DNA from: Curtobacterium sp. 458
Lineage (GTDB): Bacteria; Actinomycetota; Actinomycetes; Actinomycetales; Microbacteriaceae
Length of the DNA: 64,000 nucleotides
Assembly (NCBI RefSeq): GCF_030406605.1
Contig: NZ_CP129104.1
Coordinates: 1,314,072 to 1,378,071 of the forward strand
Direction of reading: 5' to 3'
The notes under the pieces were generated by a model. The model was not told where the DNA came from. It did no database searches and saw only the letters and a program-made list of their open reading frames with translations. Shown one piece after another: positions 16,087 through 26,186 of this stretch. The number at the start of each line of letters is the position of its first letter. The first letter of the stretch is position 1. The position numbers were made by a program, and so were the translations under genes.

Positions 16087-16265
16087 CCGGTCACCCTCGT
16101 CCGGTGCCGCTGGGCGCCCGCCCGGCCATGCGCCCTGCGGATGCTGCCCTGCGGAGACGACCCGTGCCTCCCGGCCGCCAGCGCACCGCGCGTCCCGCGC
16201 GACCGCACCTGCCGCGCACCCCGCGTCCACCTGCCGGCGCTAGGCTGACCGCGGCCGTTGTCTCG

Positions 16266-16286
16266 ACATCGAGCGACCCTCGATGT
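16266..16286. promoter_or_regulatory. Inverted repeat upstream of sucC
   Basis: ACATCGAG and CTCGATGT flank a 5-nt centre, a perfect 8-bp inverted repeat 60 nt before the sucC start in the 260-bp recQ-sucC divergent region. It could be an operator or a leader stem. No regulator is identified. Confidence 0.45.
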
Positions 16287-16346
16287 GGAGTGTGGCGACC
16301 GGGTAACCGATGCCGATCGCACGGAACGTGCGGGAAGAAGAACAGC

Positions 16347-17516
16347 GTGGATCTTTTCGAGTACCAGGCCAGGGACCTCTTCGAGTCCTACGGCGTCCCC
16401 GTCCTCCAGGGGATCATCGCCGACACCCCCGAGGAGGCGAGGGCAGCGGCCGAGAAGATCGGCGGCGTGGTCGTCGTCAAGGCGCAGGTGAAGGTCGGCG
16501 GTCGCGGCAAGGCCGGCGGCGTCAAGGTCGCGAAGACCCCCGACGAGGCGTACGAGCACGCGCAGGCGATCCTCGGCCTCGACATCAAGGGCCACACCGT
16601 GCAGCGCGTGATGGTCGCCCAGGGCGCGGACATCGCCGAGGAGTTCTACTTCTCGGTGCTGCTCGACCGGGCGAACCGCTCGTACCTCTCGCTCACGAGC
16701 GTCGAGGGCGGCATGGAGATCGAGCAGCTCGCGGTCGAGAAGCCCGAGGCCCTCGCCCGGGTCGAGGTGGACCCGCTGACCGGCATCGACGCCGCAACCG
16801 GTCGGGCGATCGCCGAGCAGGCCGGGTTCCCGGCGGAGCTCGTCGACCAGGTCGCCGACGTCTTCGTCAAGCTCTACGACGTGTACCAGGGCGAGGACGC
16901 CACCCTCGTCGAGGTGAACCCGCTCGTGCGCACGGGCGACGGACAGATCCTCGCGCTCGACGGCAAGGTCTCGCTCGACGAGAACGCCGACTTCCGGCAC
17001 GAGGACCACAAGGCGCTCGAGGACACCGCGAGCGAGGACCCGCTCGAGGCCAAGGCGAAGCAGCACGGCCTGAACTACGTGAAGCTCGACGGCGAGGTCG
17101 GCGTCATCGGCAACGGCGCCGGACTCGTCATGTCGACGCTCGACGTCGTCGCGTACGCCGGTGAGCGCCACGGTGGAGTGAAGCCCGCGAACTTCCTCGA
17201 CATCGGCGGCGGCGCCTCGGCCGAGGTCATGGCGAACGGCCTCGACGTCATCCTCGGGGACGAGCAGGTGAAGAGCGTCTTCGTGAACGTCTTCGGCGGC
17301 ATCACCGCGTGCGACGCCGTCGCGAACGGCATCGTCGCCGCGCTCGGCATCCTCGGCGACTCGGCCACCAAGCCGCTCGTCGTGCGCCTCGACGGCAACA
17401 ACGTGGAAGAGGGTCGTCGGATCCTGGCGGAGGCGGCGCACCCGCTCGTCACCGTCGCCGCGACCATGGACGATGCGGCCGAGAAGGCCGCCGAGCTCGC
17501 CGCGGCCGCGGCGTAA
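16347..17516 (+). CDS. sucC: Succinyl-CoA synthetase beta subunit
   Basis: A 389-aa ATP-grasp protein of the TCA cycle that, with SucD, converts succinyl-CoA, phosphate and ADP/GDP to succinate, CoA and NTP. It starts '[19 protein letters not shown]' and has the ATP-grasp loop '[12 protein letters not shown]', 'EVNPLV', '[16 protein letters not shown]' and '[11 protein letters not shown]', 'FLDIGGGA', '[10 protein letters not shown]' of the CoA ligase domain. Length equals the family norm. The GTG at 16347 matches the conserved M-D/N-L-x-E-Y start; the longer open frame upstream is not conserved. sucD follows after 15 nt. Confidence 0.96.
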   Translation: MDLFEYQARDLFESYGVPVLQGIIADTPEEARAAAEKIGGVVVVKAQVKVGGRGKAGGVKVAKTPDEAYEHAQAILGLDIKGHTVQRVMVAQGADIAEEFYFSVLLDRANRSYLSLTSVEGGMEIEQLAVEKPEALARVEVDPLTGIDAATGRAIAEQAGFPAELVDQVADVFVKLYDVYQGEDATLVEVNPLVRTGDGQILALDGKVSLDENADFRHEDHKALEDTASEDPLEAKAKQHGLNYVKLDGEVGVIGNGAGLVMSTLDVVAYAGERHGGVKPANFLDIGGGASAEVMANGLDVILGDEQVKSVFVNVFGGITACDAVANGIVAALGILGDSATKPLVVRLDGNNVEEGRRILAEAAHPLVTVAATMDDAAEKAAELAAAAA

Positions 17517-17531
17517 GGAGCCTGCAGAACA

Positions 17532-18425
17532 ATGTCGATCTTCCTCAACAAGGACTCCAAGGTCATCGTCCAGGGCATCACGGGCGGTGAAGGCACCAAG
17601 CACACCGCGCTCATGCTCAAGGCCGGTACCCAGGTCGTCGGCGGCGTGAACGCTCGCAAGGCCGGCACGACCGTCACGCACGGCGACGTCGAACTCCCGG
17701 TGTTCGGCTCCGTCCGCGAGGCCGTGGACACCACCGGCGCCGACGTCTCGATCGTCTTCGTCCCGCCGGCGTTCGCGAAGGACGCCGTCATGGAGGCCAT
17801 CGACGCCGAGGTCCCGCTCGTCGTGGTCATCACCGAGGGCATCCCGGTGCAGGACTCCGCGGAGTTCTGGGCGCACGCGAAGGCGAAGGGCGGCACGACC
17901 CGCATCATCGGCCCGAACTGCCCCGGCATCATCACGCCCGGTGAGTCCCTCGTCGGCATCACGCCGGCCACGATCACCGGGAAGGGGCCGATCGGGCTCG
18001 TCTCGAAGTCCGGCACCCTGACCTACCAGATGATGTACGAGCTCCGTGACCTCGGCTTCTCGACCGCCATCGGCATCGGCGGCGACCCGGTCATCGGCAC
18101 GACGCACATCGACGCGCTCGCCGCGTTCGAGGCCGACCCCGAGACCGAGGCGATCGTCATGATCGGTGAGATCGGCGGCGACGCCGAGGAGCGTGCGGCC
18201 GACTACATCAAGGCGCACGTCACGAAGCCGGTCGTCGGCTACGTCGCGGGCTTCACCGCGCCCGAGGGCAAGACCATGGGGCACGCCGGCGCGATCGTGT
18301 CCGGCTCCGCGGGCACGGCCGAGGCGAAGAAGCAGGCACTCGAGGCGGCCGGCGTGAAGGTCGGCAAGACGCCGTCCGAGACCGCAGCGCTGCTGCGCGA
18401 GGTGGTCGCCGCCGCGACGGCGTAG
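17532..18425 (+). CDS. sucD: Succinyl-CoA synthetase alpha subunit
   Basis: A 297-aa partner of SucC. The CoA-binding Rossmann domain shows '[15 protein letters not shown]' and '[12 protein letters not shown]', and the ligase domain has '[14 protein letters not shown]' and '[20 protein letters not shown]', whose His is phosphorylated in catalysis. Standard length and intact. It is in the same transcript as sucC and ends 34 nt before a perfect stem-loop that also serves the converging glycosyltransferase gene. Confidence 0.96.
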   Translation: MSIFLNKDSKVIVQGITGGEGTKHTALMLKAGTQVVGGVNARKAGTTVTHGDVELPVFGSVREAVDTTGADVSIVFVPPAFAKDAVMEAIDAEVPLVVVITEGIPVQDSAEFWAHAKAKGGTTRIIGPNCPGIITPGESLVGITPATITGKGPIGLVSKSGTLTYQMMYELRDLGFSTAIGIGGDPVIGTTHIDALAAFEADPETEAIVMIGEIGGDAEERAADYIKAHVTKPVVGYVAGFTAPEGKTMGHAGAIVSGSAGTAEAKKQALEAAGVKVGKTPSETAALLREVVAAATA

Positions 18426-18434
18426 CGGCTTCGT

Positions 18435-18490
18435 CGGACCGTCGGTCCGGAACAGCCTGGAGGCACGGTGCGGGTCCGCACCGTGCCTCC
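18435..18490. terminator. Bidirectional terminator hairpins between sucD and the glycosyltransferase gene
   Basis: Two stems: CGGACC-GTC-GGTCCG at 18435-18449 and a perfect 15-bp palindrome GGAGGCACGGTGCGG with its complement at 18459-18490. The second belongs to the palindromic repeat family of this window (GCCTGGAGGCACGG arm). It lies between two converging genes, as a two-way terminator would. Confidence 0.75.
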
Positions 18491-18496
18491 TGCTGT

Positions 18497-19339
18497 TCAG
18501 GCTGCCGCTGCGATGCGTGCGATGACGTCGGGCGTCCACGCCGCGGCGACCTGTCGGTCGTTCCCGCCGTCGTCGACGTTCGTCTCCGCGAGCGTGGGGC
18601 CCGAGCCGATGGGGACGTGGAGGATGTGCCGGTGGTCGTAGCGTCCGACCGACTTCGGTGCGGTGCCGGACTCCACGGCGACCCGGTGCAACCAGATGTC
18701 GTCGGCCCGCGGTGCGGTGGCGCGGAACTCGTGGTGACGGCCGCGGAGTGCATCGAGCATGCGCGGCGTCATCACGTGGCCCCAACCGCCGGTCGCGAGG
18801 TTCCTCGGTGAGGCGCCCCGCGCGCCGATCCGGTCCCACTCGGCGTACGGGGCGACGCCGCCATCGAGGAGCGGGATGTGACGCGCGCGGTGCGTCGTGT
18901 TCGTCGACGGGTCCACGGCGTGCGCCCGCACCAGGGTCTCGAGCCACCGGCGGGGGAAGAGCCAGTCGTCGTCCGCCGTGACCAGCGGTACCCGGTGGAT
19001 CCGCTCCGACTGCACGTACGGGTAGTACTTCTTGTGCGGACCGTCGTCCTCGGCGTGGCGCACTTCGAGACCTCGTCCGATCAGTCGTCGCAGGCCGGGT
19101 GTCGGTGCCCGAACGGCGCGTTCGTCGTCGAGCCAGAGGATCAGTCGACCGGGCCGCAGCGAACCCGCCGCGATGCTCTCCAACGCGAGGTGCGCCGACG
19201 CGATGCGCTCGCCGTAGCTCGTCATGCTGACCACGGGTCCCTCGTCAGCGACGCACGCGTGCGTGCCCGCGGTGGCGTTGCGGAGCCGGAGCGTGCTGAT
19301 GCGAGCGGCTTTGCGGGCGGCGAGCGCGAGAGTGTGCAT
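18497..19339 (-). CDS. Glycosyltransferase-like protein (family 2-type fold)
   Basis: A 280-aa soluble protein. 'VSMTSYGERIASAHLALES' is the start of the nucleotide-sugar domain, 'LILWLDDERAV' follows, and 'PLVTADDDWLFPRRWLE' near residue 120 carries the metal-binding D-D-D-W. 'PRADDIWLHRVAVESGT' near 210 is a second acidic site typical of these enzymes. The donor and acceptor are unknown; a role in cell-wall or exopolysaccharide glycosylation is the usual guess. Monocistronic, with a good promoter at 19346-19374 placing the -10 box 6 nt from the ATG. Confidence 0.75.
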   Translation of the reverse strand: MHTLALAARKAARISTLRLRNATAGTHACVADEGPVVSMTSYGERIASAHLALESIAAGSLRPGRLILWLDDERAVRAPTPGLRRLIGRGLEVRHAEDDGPHKKYYPYVQSERIHRVPLVTADDDWLFPRRWLETLVRAHAVDPSTNTTHRARHIPLLDGGVAPYAEWDRIGARGASPRNLATGGWGHVMTPRMLDALRGRHHEFRATAPRADDIWLHRVAVESGTAPKSVGRYDHRHILHVPIGSGPTLAETNVDDGGNDRQVAAAWTPDVIARIAAAA

Positions 19340-19345
19340 ACGAAC

Positions 19346-19374
19346 ATTATGAATACGAAATACAAGCCTGACAA
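19346..19374 (-). promoter_or_regulatory. Promoter of the glycosyltransferase gene
   Basis: On the minus strand TTGTCA (19374-19369) and CATAAT (19351-19346) are 17 bp apart and the -10 box ends 6 nt before the ATG. This AT-rich patch is the clearest housekeeping-type promoter in the window and predicts a leaderless mRNA. Confidence 0.65.
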
Positions 19375-19441
19375 GGAGTTGGGCGATCGGTCACCGCGCG
19401 GCTTCCTCTCCGAAGCCCGGCCAGCACGTACCCTGGCCCGG

Positions 19442-21427
19442 ATGAACCGCCTGGGAACCGCCGTGCTCGCCGCGATCGAGGGGATCGTGACGGTCGGTGT
19501 CGGCGTCGGGATCGCCCTCGTGCCGCTCACCCTGCTCTGGGGCTTCGAGTACGGGCTGCAGGTCGACTGGGACGTGTTCTGGAAGGCGAGCGGCAGCATC
19601 TGGCTCGTCGGACACGGGGTCGACGTCACCTTCCTGCTGGGGGCGGCAGCCGCGAAGGCGTCGGGCGTGAGCGGGGCGTCGGCGCCGATCCACGTCACCC
19701 TCGCGGCCCTCGGGTTCGCGATCGTCACGGCCTGGCTCGGGGCCCGTGCCGGACGCCGCTTCGCCGAGACCGCCCACCGCACCACGGGCGTGCTCGTCGG
19801 CACTGCGGTCGTCGCCGTCCTCGGCCTCGCGGTCGCCCTGTCGTCGACCTCGGCCGCCACACAGCCGAGCACCTGGCAGGCGGTCGTCTTCCCCGCGCTC
19901 TGGTTCGGGATCCCCGCCTTCGTCGCTTCCGAGGTGTGCCGCGTGCGCCGGATGCTCCCGGCGGACGCGGTGTCGCAGCGGGCGATCGACCTCGTCGAGC
20001 GGGTCCCCGCGGTCTGGCGTGCCGTCGCCGGCTTCGGTCTCCGGGCCGGTACCGCCGCGACGGCCGCGGTCGTCGCCGTCGCCGGACTCGTGGTGGCGGT
20101 CCTGCTCTTCGCCTCCTTCGCCGAGGTGATCACGCTGTACGAGCGGTCGCATGCGGGGGTGGTCGGCGGGATCGCGCTGACGGTCGGACAGCTCGCGTTC
20201 CTGCCCGACCTCGTCGGTTGGGCCACCGCGTGGCTCGTCGGGCCGGGGTTCGCGATCGGCACCGGTTCGAGCGTCTCCCCGGTCGGCACGGTCCTAGGCC
20301 CCATCCCCGGCATCCCCGTCTTCGGCGCGCTGCCGGCGTCCGGGCACACCTTCGGGCTCGTCTGGGTCCTCGTGCCGGTCGTCGCCGGGTTCGCGGTCGC
20401 CGGACTCCTGCGCCCCCGGCTCGTCCGGGCACTCGGTGACGCCGACTCCGCGTTGCACCGGGCACTCGGCGGCGTCGCGGCCGGGCTCGTCGCCGGCGTG
20501 CTCACGGGCGCGGTGGCGTGGGTGTCCTCGGGGTCGCTCGGGCCGGGGCGGCTCGCCGACGTCGGCCCGCACGCACTCGTCGTGGGGGCGTTCGCGGCCC
20601 TCGAGGTCGGGGCGCCGGCGATCGTCGCGCTCGCCGTCGGCAGCGACCTCGTCCGGCTGCCGGAGCAGCGGGAACGCTGGACCGAGGCTGCGGAGGACGA
20701 CGCGGGCGCCGACGCCGACGCCGCCGAGGGATCGCTGATCGACGCGCTCGACCGCGCCGGGGCCGGGCGCACCACGGATGTGCACCGCTTCGTCGTCGAG
20801 GAGGTCCACGACCCCCACTCCACGCGCACCACCGGCGCAGCGGCAGCGGGCCCCTCCGCCACCGGGGCCGTCACCGAGCCGGTCACCGGGCTCGACGACG
20901 AGCGAGCAGGTCCCGTCCCGACGCCGACGGCCGATCGGGACCGGCCCGACCACGCGGACGACGAGGACGTCGAGCTGCCCGAGTGGGCGCGCACCGACGT
21001 CGTCGCCTCCGACCGGGTCGACCGCACGACCGCCACCGACGGCCAGCTGGCTCGCGCCGCCCTCGGGAGCGTGCGGGACCGCCTGCGCAGTGCGGCCGAC
21101 GGGGTGCGCGGTGGCGTCCGTGACCGCGCGGCCGCGGTCCGCGACCGGATCGGCGGCGACCACGGCGGCGACCGCGTCGGCGACCAGCCCGTGCCGCTGC
21201 CGACCGCGCCGGGCACCGAGCAGCAGCCGGCGTTCCCGTGGAGCACGGAGGAGTTCGTCGCCGGGCACCACGACGACACGGACGCGGTCGACCGTGCCGA
21301 ACCCGTGCGCCCGCCGCACGAACCCCGGCGCGCCGACGGCACCCCCTCGCGCCCGAGGTGGGACCGCACCGACCAGATCCCCGAGGACGAGCTGCCCTGG
21401 TGGCGCAAGCCGAAGTCGACGGAGTAG
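19442..21427 (+). CDS. PerM-like multi-pass membrane protein (DUF6350)
   Basis: A 661-aa protein. Residues 1-400 hold about ten hydrophobic helices, among them '[20 protein letters not shown]', '[20 protein letters not shown]' and '[19 protein letters not shown]'. The last 250 residues are a charged, disordered tail ending '[16 protein letters not shown]'. This is the DUF6350 family, which includes mycobacterial PerM, a membrane protein needed for cell division under stress, and it commonly sits between sucCD and purN in actinobacteria, as here. The ATG at 19442 is 7 nt from TACCCT (19429-19434), so the mRNA is probably leaderless; the upstream open frame antisense to the glycosyltransferase is ignored. 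Confidence 0.85.
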   Translation: MNRLGTAVLAAIEGIVTVGVGVGIALVPLTLLWGFEYGLQVDWDVFWKASGSIWLVGHGVDVTFLLGAAAAKASGVSGASAPIHVTLAALGFAIVTAWLGARAGRRFAETAHRTTGVLVGTAVVAVLGLAVALSSTSAATQPSTWQAVVFPALWFGIPAFVASEVCRVRRMLPADAVSQRAIDLVERVPAVWRAVAGFGLRAGTAATAAVVAVAGLVVAVLLFASFAEVITLYERSHAGVVGGIALTVGQLAFLPDLVGWATAWLVGPGFAIGTGSSVSPVGTVLGPIPGIPVFGALPASGHTFGLVWVLVPVVAGFAVAGLLRPRLVRALGDADSALHRALGGVAAGLVAGVLTGAVAWVSSGSLGPGRLADVGPHALVVGAFAALEVGAPAIVALAVGSDLVRLPEQRERWTEAAEDDAGADADAAEGSLIDALDRAGAGRTTDVHRFVVEEVHDPHSTRTTGAAAAGPSATGAVTEPVTGLDDERAGPVPTPTADRDRPDHADDEDVELPEWARTDVVASDRVDRTTATDGQLARAALGSVRDRLRSAADGVRGGVRDRAAAVRDRIGGDHGGDRVGDQPVPLPTAPGTEQQPAFPWSTEEFVAGHHDDTDAVDRAEPVRPPHEPRRADGTPSRPRWDRTDQIPEDELPWWRKPKSTE

Positions 21428-21443
21428 CGCGCCCGAGCCCCGC

Positions 21444-21449
21444 TAGGCT
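21444..21449 (+). promoter_or_regulatory. -10 box of purNH, leaderless
   Basis: TAGGCT lies 7 nt before the purN GTG and there is no Shine-Dalgarno between them, the pattern of a leaderless actinobacterial promoter. No clear -35 is seen. Confidence 0.5.
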
Positions 21450-21456
21450 GGACCCC

Positions 21457-22050
21457 GTGCTCGAACTGGTCGTCCTGATCTCCGGTACCGGGTCGAACCT
21501 GCGGGCGCTGCTCGAGGCGACCACGGACGCCGAGTACCCCGCCCGTGTCGTCGCGATCGGGGCCGACCGCGACGCCGAGGGCCTCGGACTCGGCGAGGAG
21601 TTCTCGATCCCGACCTTCACGGTCCCCTACTCCCGGTACGCGAGCCGTGCCGAGTGGGGCGCCGCGCTCGCCGAGCAGATCCGCCCGTGGACGCCCGACC
21701 TCCTCGTGCTCTCCGGCCTCATGCGCCTGCTGCCGCCGGCCGTCGTCGCCGAGTTCTCCCCGGGGATCATCAACACCCACCCCGCGTACCTGCCCGAGTT
21801 CCCCGGCGCCCACGGCGTGCGTGACGCCCTCGCCGCCGGCGTCACGGAGACCGGCGCGAGCGTCATCGCGGTCGACGACGGCGTCGACTCCGGGCCGATC
21901 CTCGCGCAGGAGCGCGTCCCGGTGCTGCCGGGCGACTCCGAGTCGACGCTGCACGACCGCATCAAGCCGGTCGAGCGTCGCCTGCTCATCCAGACCGTCC
22001 TCGACATCGCCAACGGCAAGACCGACCTGAAGGGCCCCTCGAACGCATGA
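21457..22050 (+). CDS. purN: Phosphoribosylglycinamide formyltransferase
   Basis: A 197-aa enzyme of purine synthesis that transfers formyl from 10-formyl-THF to GAR. Key blocks: '[14 protein letters not shown]' (phosphate loop), '[15 protein letters not shown]', '[22 protein letters not shown]' with the catalytic Asn and His (split here by eye), and '[19 protein letters not shown]' with the catalytic Asp. The GTG start at 21457 fits the family N-terminus; the frame upstream overlaps the PerM-like gene and is rejected. The stop overlaps the purH ATG (ATGA), so translation is coupled. Confidence 0.95.
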   Translation: MLELVVLISGTGSNLRALLEATTDAEYPARVVAIGADRDAEGLGLGEEFSIPTFTVPYSRYASRAEWGAALAEQIRPWTPDLLVLSGLMRLLPPAVVAEFSPGIINTHPAYLPEFPGAHGVRDALAAGVTETGASVIAVDDGVDSGPILAQERVPVLPGDSESTLHDRIKPVERRLLIQTVLDIANGKTDLKGPSNA

Positions 22051-23675
22051 GCGTGCACGCCGCCGACCCCAGCCTGTACCGCGACCGTGACGTGGTGCCC
22101 GTGCGCCGCGCGCTCATCTCGGTCTCCGACAAGTCCGGCCTGCTCGAGCTGGCCGGTGCGCTCGCCGACTCCGGCGTCGAGATCGTCTCGACGGGATCGA
22201 CCGCGCAGACCATCCGCGACGCGGGCTTCGCCGTCACCGACGTCTCGAGCGTCACGGGCTTCCCGGAGTCGCTCGACGGCCGCGTGAAGACCCTGCACCC
22301 GTCCGTGCACGCGGGGCTCCTCGCCGACCTCCGCCTGGAGTCGCACGAGCAGCAGCTCGCCGAGCTCGGCATCGAGGCCTTCGAACTCGTGGTCGTCAAC
22401 CTCTACCCGTTCGTCGAGACGGTGGCGTCCGGTGCGGACACCGCCACCGTCGTCGAGAACGTCGACATCGGCGGCCCGGCGATGGTCCGCGCGTCGGCGA
22501 AGAACCACCCGAACGTCGCGATCGTCGTCTCGCCGAGCTCCTACGCCGAGGTCGTCGAGGCCGTTCGCGCCGGTGGGACGACGCTCGACCTCCGGAAGCG
22601 CCTGGCGGCGCAGGCGTTCGCTCACACGGCGGCCTACGACACGGCGGTGGCCTCGTACTTCGCGACGGACGTGGTCGCGTCCGACGCGAGCAACGGTGAC
22701 GACCGGGAGGCCCGTGCGGACTTCCCGGAGCACCTCACGGTCGACGCGGGGCTGGCCGCCACCCTCCGGTACGGCGAGAACGCGCACCAGCGTGCGGCGC
22801 TCTACCGCTCCGAGCACGGCACCGGCATCGCGCAGGCGACGCAGCTGCACGGCAAGGAGATGTCGTACAACAACTACGTCGACGCCGACGCGGCCGTCCG
22901 CGCCGCGTACGACTTCGCCGAGCCGGCCGTCGCGATCATCAAGCACGCGAACCCCTGCGGCATCGCGGTCGCCCCGACGGACGCGGCCGACCCGATCGCC
23001 TCGGCCCACGCTGCGGCGCACGCCTGCGACCCGCTGTCGGCGTTCGGCGGGGTGATCGCGGCGAACCGCCCGGTGACGCTCGGGATGGCCGAGACCGTCG
23101 CGGACATCTTCACCGAGGTCGTCGTGGCCCCGGCGTTCGACCCCGAGGCGCTCGAGGTCCTCTCCCGCAAGAAGAACATCCGTCTCGTGCAGCTCCCGGC
23201 CGACTTCGCGCTCGTCCCGCAGGAGGTCAAGCAGGTCTCCGGCGGCTTCCTCGTCCAGGACGCCGACCGCTTCGACGGGTTCGACCAGTCCACCTGGACC
23301 CTCGTGTCGGGCGAGCCCGCGGACGACCAGACCCTCGCCGACCTCGCGTTCGCGTGGAAGGCGTGCCGTGCGGTGAAGTCGAACGCGATCCTGCTGGCGA
23401 ACGCCGGCGCGAGCGTCGGTGTCGGCATGGGCCAGGTGAACCGCGTCGACTCGTGCCACCTCGCGGTCAGCCGTGCCGGTGACCGCGCTGCCGGATCGGT
23501 CGCGGCGTCCGACGCCTTCTTCCCGTTCGCCGACGGGCTGCAGGTGCTGCTCGACGCCGGGGTCCGCGCCGTCGCCCAACCCGGGGGCAGTGTCCGCGAC
23601 GACGAGGTGATCGCCGCCGCGAAGGCAGCCGGCGTCACGATGTACCTCACGGGTGAGCGGCACTTCTTCCACTGA
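22047..23675 (+). CDS. purH: Bifunctional AICAR transformylase / IMP cyclohydrolase
   Basis: A 542-aa protein for the last two steps of IMP synthesis. The N-terminal methylglyoxal-synthase-like domain (IMP cyclohydrolase) has '[18 protein letters not shown]' and '[16 protein letters not shown]'. The C-terminal transformylase has '[15 protein letters not shown]', '[12 protein letters not shown]', '[13 protein letters not shown]' and '[19 protein letters not shown]', with the catalytic Lys-His of IKHANPCG intact. Slightly longer than the E. coli enzyme (529 aa). It is coupled to purN by a 4-nt overlap and is the last gene of the unit. Confidence 0.96.
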   Translation: MSVHAADPSLYRDRDVVPVRRALISVSDKSGLLELAGALADSGVEIVSTGSTAQTIRDAGFAVTDVSSVTGFPESLDGRVKTLHPSVHAGLLADLRLESHEQQLAELGIEAFELVVVNLYPFVETVASGADTATVVENVDIGGPAMVRASAKNHPNVAIVVSPSSYAEVVEAVRAGGTTLDLRKRLAAQAFAHTAAYDTAVASYFATDVVASDASNGDDREARADFPEHLTVDAGLAATLRYGENAHQRAALYRSEHGTGIAQATQLHGKEMSYNNYVDADAAVRAAYDFAEPAVAIIKHANPCGIAVAPTDAADPIASAHAAAHACDPLSAFGGVIAANRPVTLGMAETVADIFTEVVVAPAFDPEALEVLSRKKNIRLVQLPADFALVPQEVKQVSGGFLVQDADRFDGFDQSTWTLVSGEPADDQTLADLAFAWKACRAVKSNAILLANAGASVGVGMGQVNRVDSCHLAVSRAGDRAAGSVAASDAFFPFADGLQVLLDAGVRAVAQPGGSVRDDEVIAAAKAAGVTMYLTGERHFFH

Positions 23676-23714
23676 GTCCATCAACCCGGAACGACCGGCA
23701 ACTCCGGAAAACGC

Positions 23715-23744
23715 TTGCGCGCCACGTTCGACTGTGAATAGTCT
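23715..23744 (+). promoter_or_regulatory. Candidate promoter of the ABC exporter leader
   Basis: TTGCGC (23715-23720) and TAGTCT (23739-23744) are 18 bp apart in a locally AT-richer patch just after purH. It would give a leader of roughly 610 nt before the first exporter gene. Confidence 0.5.
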
Positions 23745-23847
23745 GTAAGGCTCCGCGACAGGCACGCCGACGACCCAGCAGGACACTGCAGAGCGGTCGG
23801 CGGCACCGCGGGACACAACGGTGACGAAGACGACGACTGGAGTGACG

Positions 23848-24006
23848 ATGCACACGACGACCGGAACCACGGCCATGGCAGCCCGTGCGGACATCGTGCG
23901 CCTCGCGGGGACCGCTCCCGACGCACGACCGCGGATCGCACCCGCAGCCGTCGCGCCGTACCCGTTCCCGGGTACGCCCGCCGTCTCGGCACCGCTGTCC
24001 GCGTAG
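23848..24006 (+). CDS. Small ORF in the ABC exporter leader (52 aa), possible leader peptide
   Basis: The ATG at 23848 has GGAG 5 nt upstream. The peptide begins 'MHTTTGTTAMAARADIVRLA' and ends in a Pro/Ala-rich 'PYPFPGTPAVSAPLSA'. It lies 100 nt after the candidate promoter and 356 nt before the exporter start. Translated leader ORFs often control drug-exporter and whiB7-type genes by sensing stalled ribosomes. It resembles nothing I know and could be a chance ORF; the good ribosome site and position favour expression. Confidence 0.45.
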   Translation: MHTTTGTTAMAARADIVRLAGTAPDARPRIAPAAVAPYPFPGTPAVSAPLSA

Positions 24007-24362
24007 GGCTGCTTCCCACAGCCAGCGACGAGCCGTCGGTCTCCTCCGACGACGACGAGCACGCGACGAGTCGCCGGACGACCACCGGCGACGACGAGCA
24101 CGGGCCTGCGCGAGCCCACGCCTGAACCCGGGGACCACCACGTCCCCGGTGCACTCCGACCGAACCGACGCCGCACGACCAGCGGCGGCGGACGGCCGCG
24201 ACGCGACACCGCACCCGCCCGACCAGGGCGGCCACGGCCCGCGACGCGACCACCCGCTCGGCCGACGACCACCACGCAACGGACACCGTGCCTCCAGGCC
24301 GGCTGCTGCGACAGCAGCGACCGATCCGGGGGACCGGCACGACGCACGAGGACGCAGACCCC
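24007..24362 (+). other. C-rich, mostly unstructured leader segment with hairpin before the ABC exporter
   Basis: No gene is seen in these 356 bases. The + strand is rich in CGACGAC, CCACC and GACC words with C clearly above G, as in Rho-loading regions. A stem CCGGGGAC/GTCCCCGG lies at 24128-24149, an arm of the palindromic family (CCGTGCCTCCAGGCC) at 24286-24300, and a stem GCTGCTG/CAGCAGC directly after that. The exporter ATG follows at 24363. Confidence 0.5.
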
Positions 24363-26186
24363 ATGTCCAAGACGCCAGACCAGGCGCGCCCGTCCACCGA
24401 CCGCCCCTCGACCTTCCGCGCCATCGCGCGGATCTACCCCTACGTGAAGCCGTACCAGCGGCGCCTCATCGGCGGCATGTTCGCCGCCATGGGTGCCTCG
24501 CTGGTCGCGCTCGCGATTCCCTACGTCCTGCAGTGGCTCGTCGACGGGCCGCTGTCCTCGAAGGACGCCGCACAGATCTGGCCCGCCGGGTTGGCCGTGC
24601 TCGCGCTCGGCGTGCTCGAGGCGTTCTTCATCGCCTCGCGCCGTCGGCTCGTCATGCGTCCGTCCACACGGATCGAGACGAGCATGCGGAACGCGCTCTA
24701 CGCGAAGCTGCAGGACCTGCCGGTGGCCTTCCACGACCGCTGGGAGTCCGGCCAGCTGCTGTCCCGGTCGGTGTCCGACCTGTCGCTCATCCGCCGGTGG
24801 CTGGCGTTCGGCGTCGTCCTGCTCGTCGTCAACATCGTGACGATCGTGGTCGGCTTCGTCGTGCTGTTCACCTTCGGGTGGCTGCTCGGCCTGGTGTTCC
24901 TCGTCGCGTCGATCCCCCTGTGGATCAACGGCCTGCTGTTCGAGCGCAAGTACTCGGTCGTGGCCCGTCGCAGCCAGGACCAGGTGGGTGACCTCGCCAC
25001 GAGCGTGGAGCAGTCCGTGCACGGCATCCGCGTCCTCAAGGCGTTCGGCCGCGGCCGGTACAAGCTCGACGAGTTCAGCGAGCAGGCCGAGGCGCTCCGC
25101 GGCACCGAGATCGAGAAGGCCAAGGCCGTCGCGGGCATCTGGCTCTGGCTGCTGCTCGTGCCGGACGTGGCGTTCGCACTGTGCCTCCTCGCCGGGATCT
25201 ACCTGGCGTCGCAGGGGCAGCTCTCCGTCGGCCAGTTCTTCGGCTTCTTCGCGACGGCGACGGTGCTGCGGTTCCCGATCGAGTCGATCGGCTTCCTGCT
25301 CTCGATGACCTTCGACACCCGCACGGCGGTCGACCGCTTCTTCGAGGTCATGGACTCGGAGAACACGATCACCGACCCGCGGGAGCCGGGGACCATCGAG
25401 GAGCCGCACGGCGCGCTGTCCTTCAACGGGGTGCACTTCCGCTACCAGGACTCCGCCCCGCAGTACCCGGACCTCATCAACGGCGTCGAACTGCAGCTCC
25501 GTCCGGGCGAGACCATGGCGCTCGTCGGGCTCACCGGCTGCGGCAAGACCACGCTGCTCTCGCTCGTGCCCCGGCTGTACGACGTCACCGGCGGTTCGGT
25601 CACGATCGACGGCGTCGACATCCGTGACCTCACGCGCGAGGAGCTCCGGCGGCACGTCGGCGTCGCGTTCGAGGACGCCACGCTGTTCTCGACCTCGGTG
25701 CGGGACAACGTGCTGCTCGGACGGCCGGACCTGTCCGGTGACGAGGCCGAGGCCGTGATGCGCGAGGCGCTCGACATCGCACAGGCGTCCTTCGTGGACG
25801 ACCTGCCCGACGGTGTCGACACCCGGGTCGGGGAAGAGGGGCTGTCGCTCTCCGGTGGTCAGCGGCAGCGTCTGGCGCTCGCCCGTGCGATCGCCGCTCG
25901 TCCGTCGGTCCTCGTCCTCGACGACCCGTTGTCGGCGCTCGACGTCGACACCGAGGCCCGGGTCGAGGCGGGTCTGCGCCGCGTCCTCGCCGAGACGACG
26001 TCGCTCATCGTGGCGCACCGTCCGTCGACGGTGACGCTCGCGGACCGCGTCGCCCTCATGGAGAACGGCGTCGTCACCGCCGTCGGCACCCACTCGGAGC
26101 TGATGGCCACCAACGACCACTACCGCTACGTCATCTCCTCGCTCGACGAGGACGACGCCACCGCACGAGAGGAGGCGATGGCATGA
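24363..26186 (+). CDS. Heterodimeric ABC exporter, subunit with degenerate ATPase site
   Basis: A 607-aa half-transporter: six-helix ABC-type-1 membrane domain (about 20-320) and a nucleotide-binding domain with Walker A '[11 protein letters not shown]', signature '[16 protein letters not shown]' and Walker B '[12 protein letters not shown]'. The residue after Walker B is Asp instead of the catalytic Glu, so this site is the weak one of a heterodimer of the BmrCD/LmrCD/TM287-288 type. The next gene, overlapping by 4 nt, supplies the partner. Such pairs export drugs or lipids; the substrate is unknown. The start at 24363 has GAGGACG upstream. A long leader with a small ORF precedes it. Confidence 0.9.
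   Translation: MSKTPDQARPSTDRPSTFRAIARIYPYVKPYQRRLIGGMFAAMGASLVALAIPYVLQWLVDGPLSSKDAAQIWPAGLAVLALGVLEAFFIASRRRLVMRPSTRIETSMRNALYAKLQDLPVAFHDRWESGQLLSRSVSDLSLIRRWLAFGVVLLVVNIVTIVVGFVVLFTFGWLLGLVFLVASIPLWINGLLFERKYSVVARRSQDQVGDLATSVEQSVHGIRVLKAFGRGRYKLDEFSEQAEALRGTEIEKAKAVAGIWLWLLLVPDVAFALCLLAGIYLASQGQLSVGQFFGFFATATVLRFPIESIGFLLSMTFDTRTAVDRFFEVMDSENTITDPREPGTIEEPHGALSFNGVHFRYQDSAPQYPDLINGVELQLRPGETMALVGLTGCGKTTLLSLVPRLYDVTGGSVTIDGVDIRDLTREELRRHVGVAFEDATLFSTSVRDNVLLGRPDLSGDEAEAVMREALDIAQASFVDDLPDGVDTRVGEEGLSLSGGQRQRLALARAIAARPSVLVLDDPLSALDVDTEARVEAGLRRVLAETTSLIVAHRPSTVTLADRVALMENGVVTAVGTHSELMATNDHYRYVISSLDEDDATAREEAMA

Noticed and set aside
15975..18947. 990-codon open frame on the minus strand across sucCD
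   Set aside because: It is the GC-rich antisense shadow of sucC and sucD, with low-complexity Arg/Asp/Val composition and no domain; the sense genes are certain.
21627..26120. 1497-codon minus-strand open frame over purN, purH and the ABC exporter
   Set aside because: Antisense shadow of well-identified genes; repetitive Arg/Glu/Val composition typical of high-GC antisense frames.
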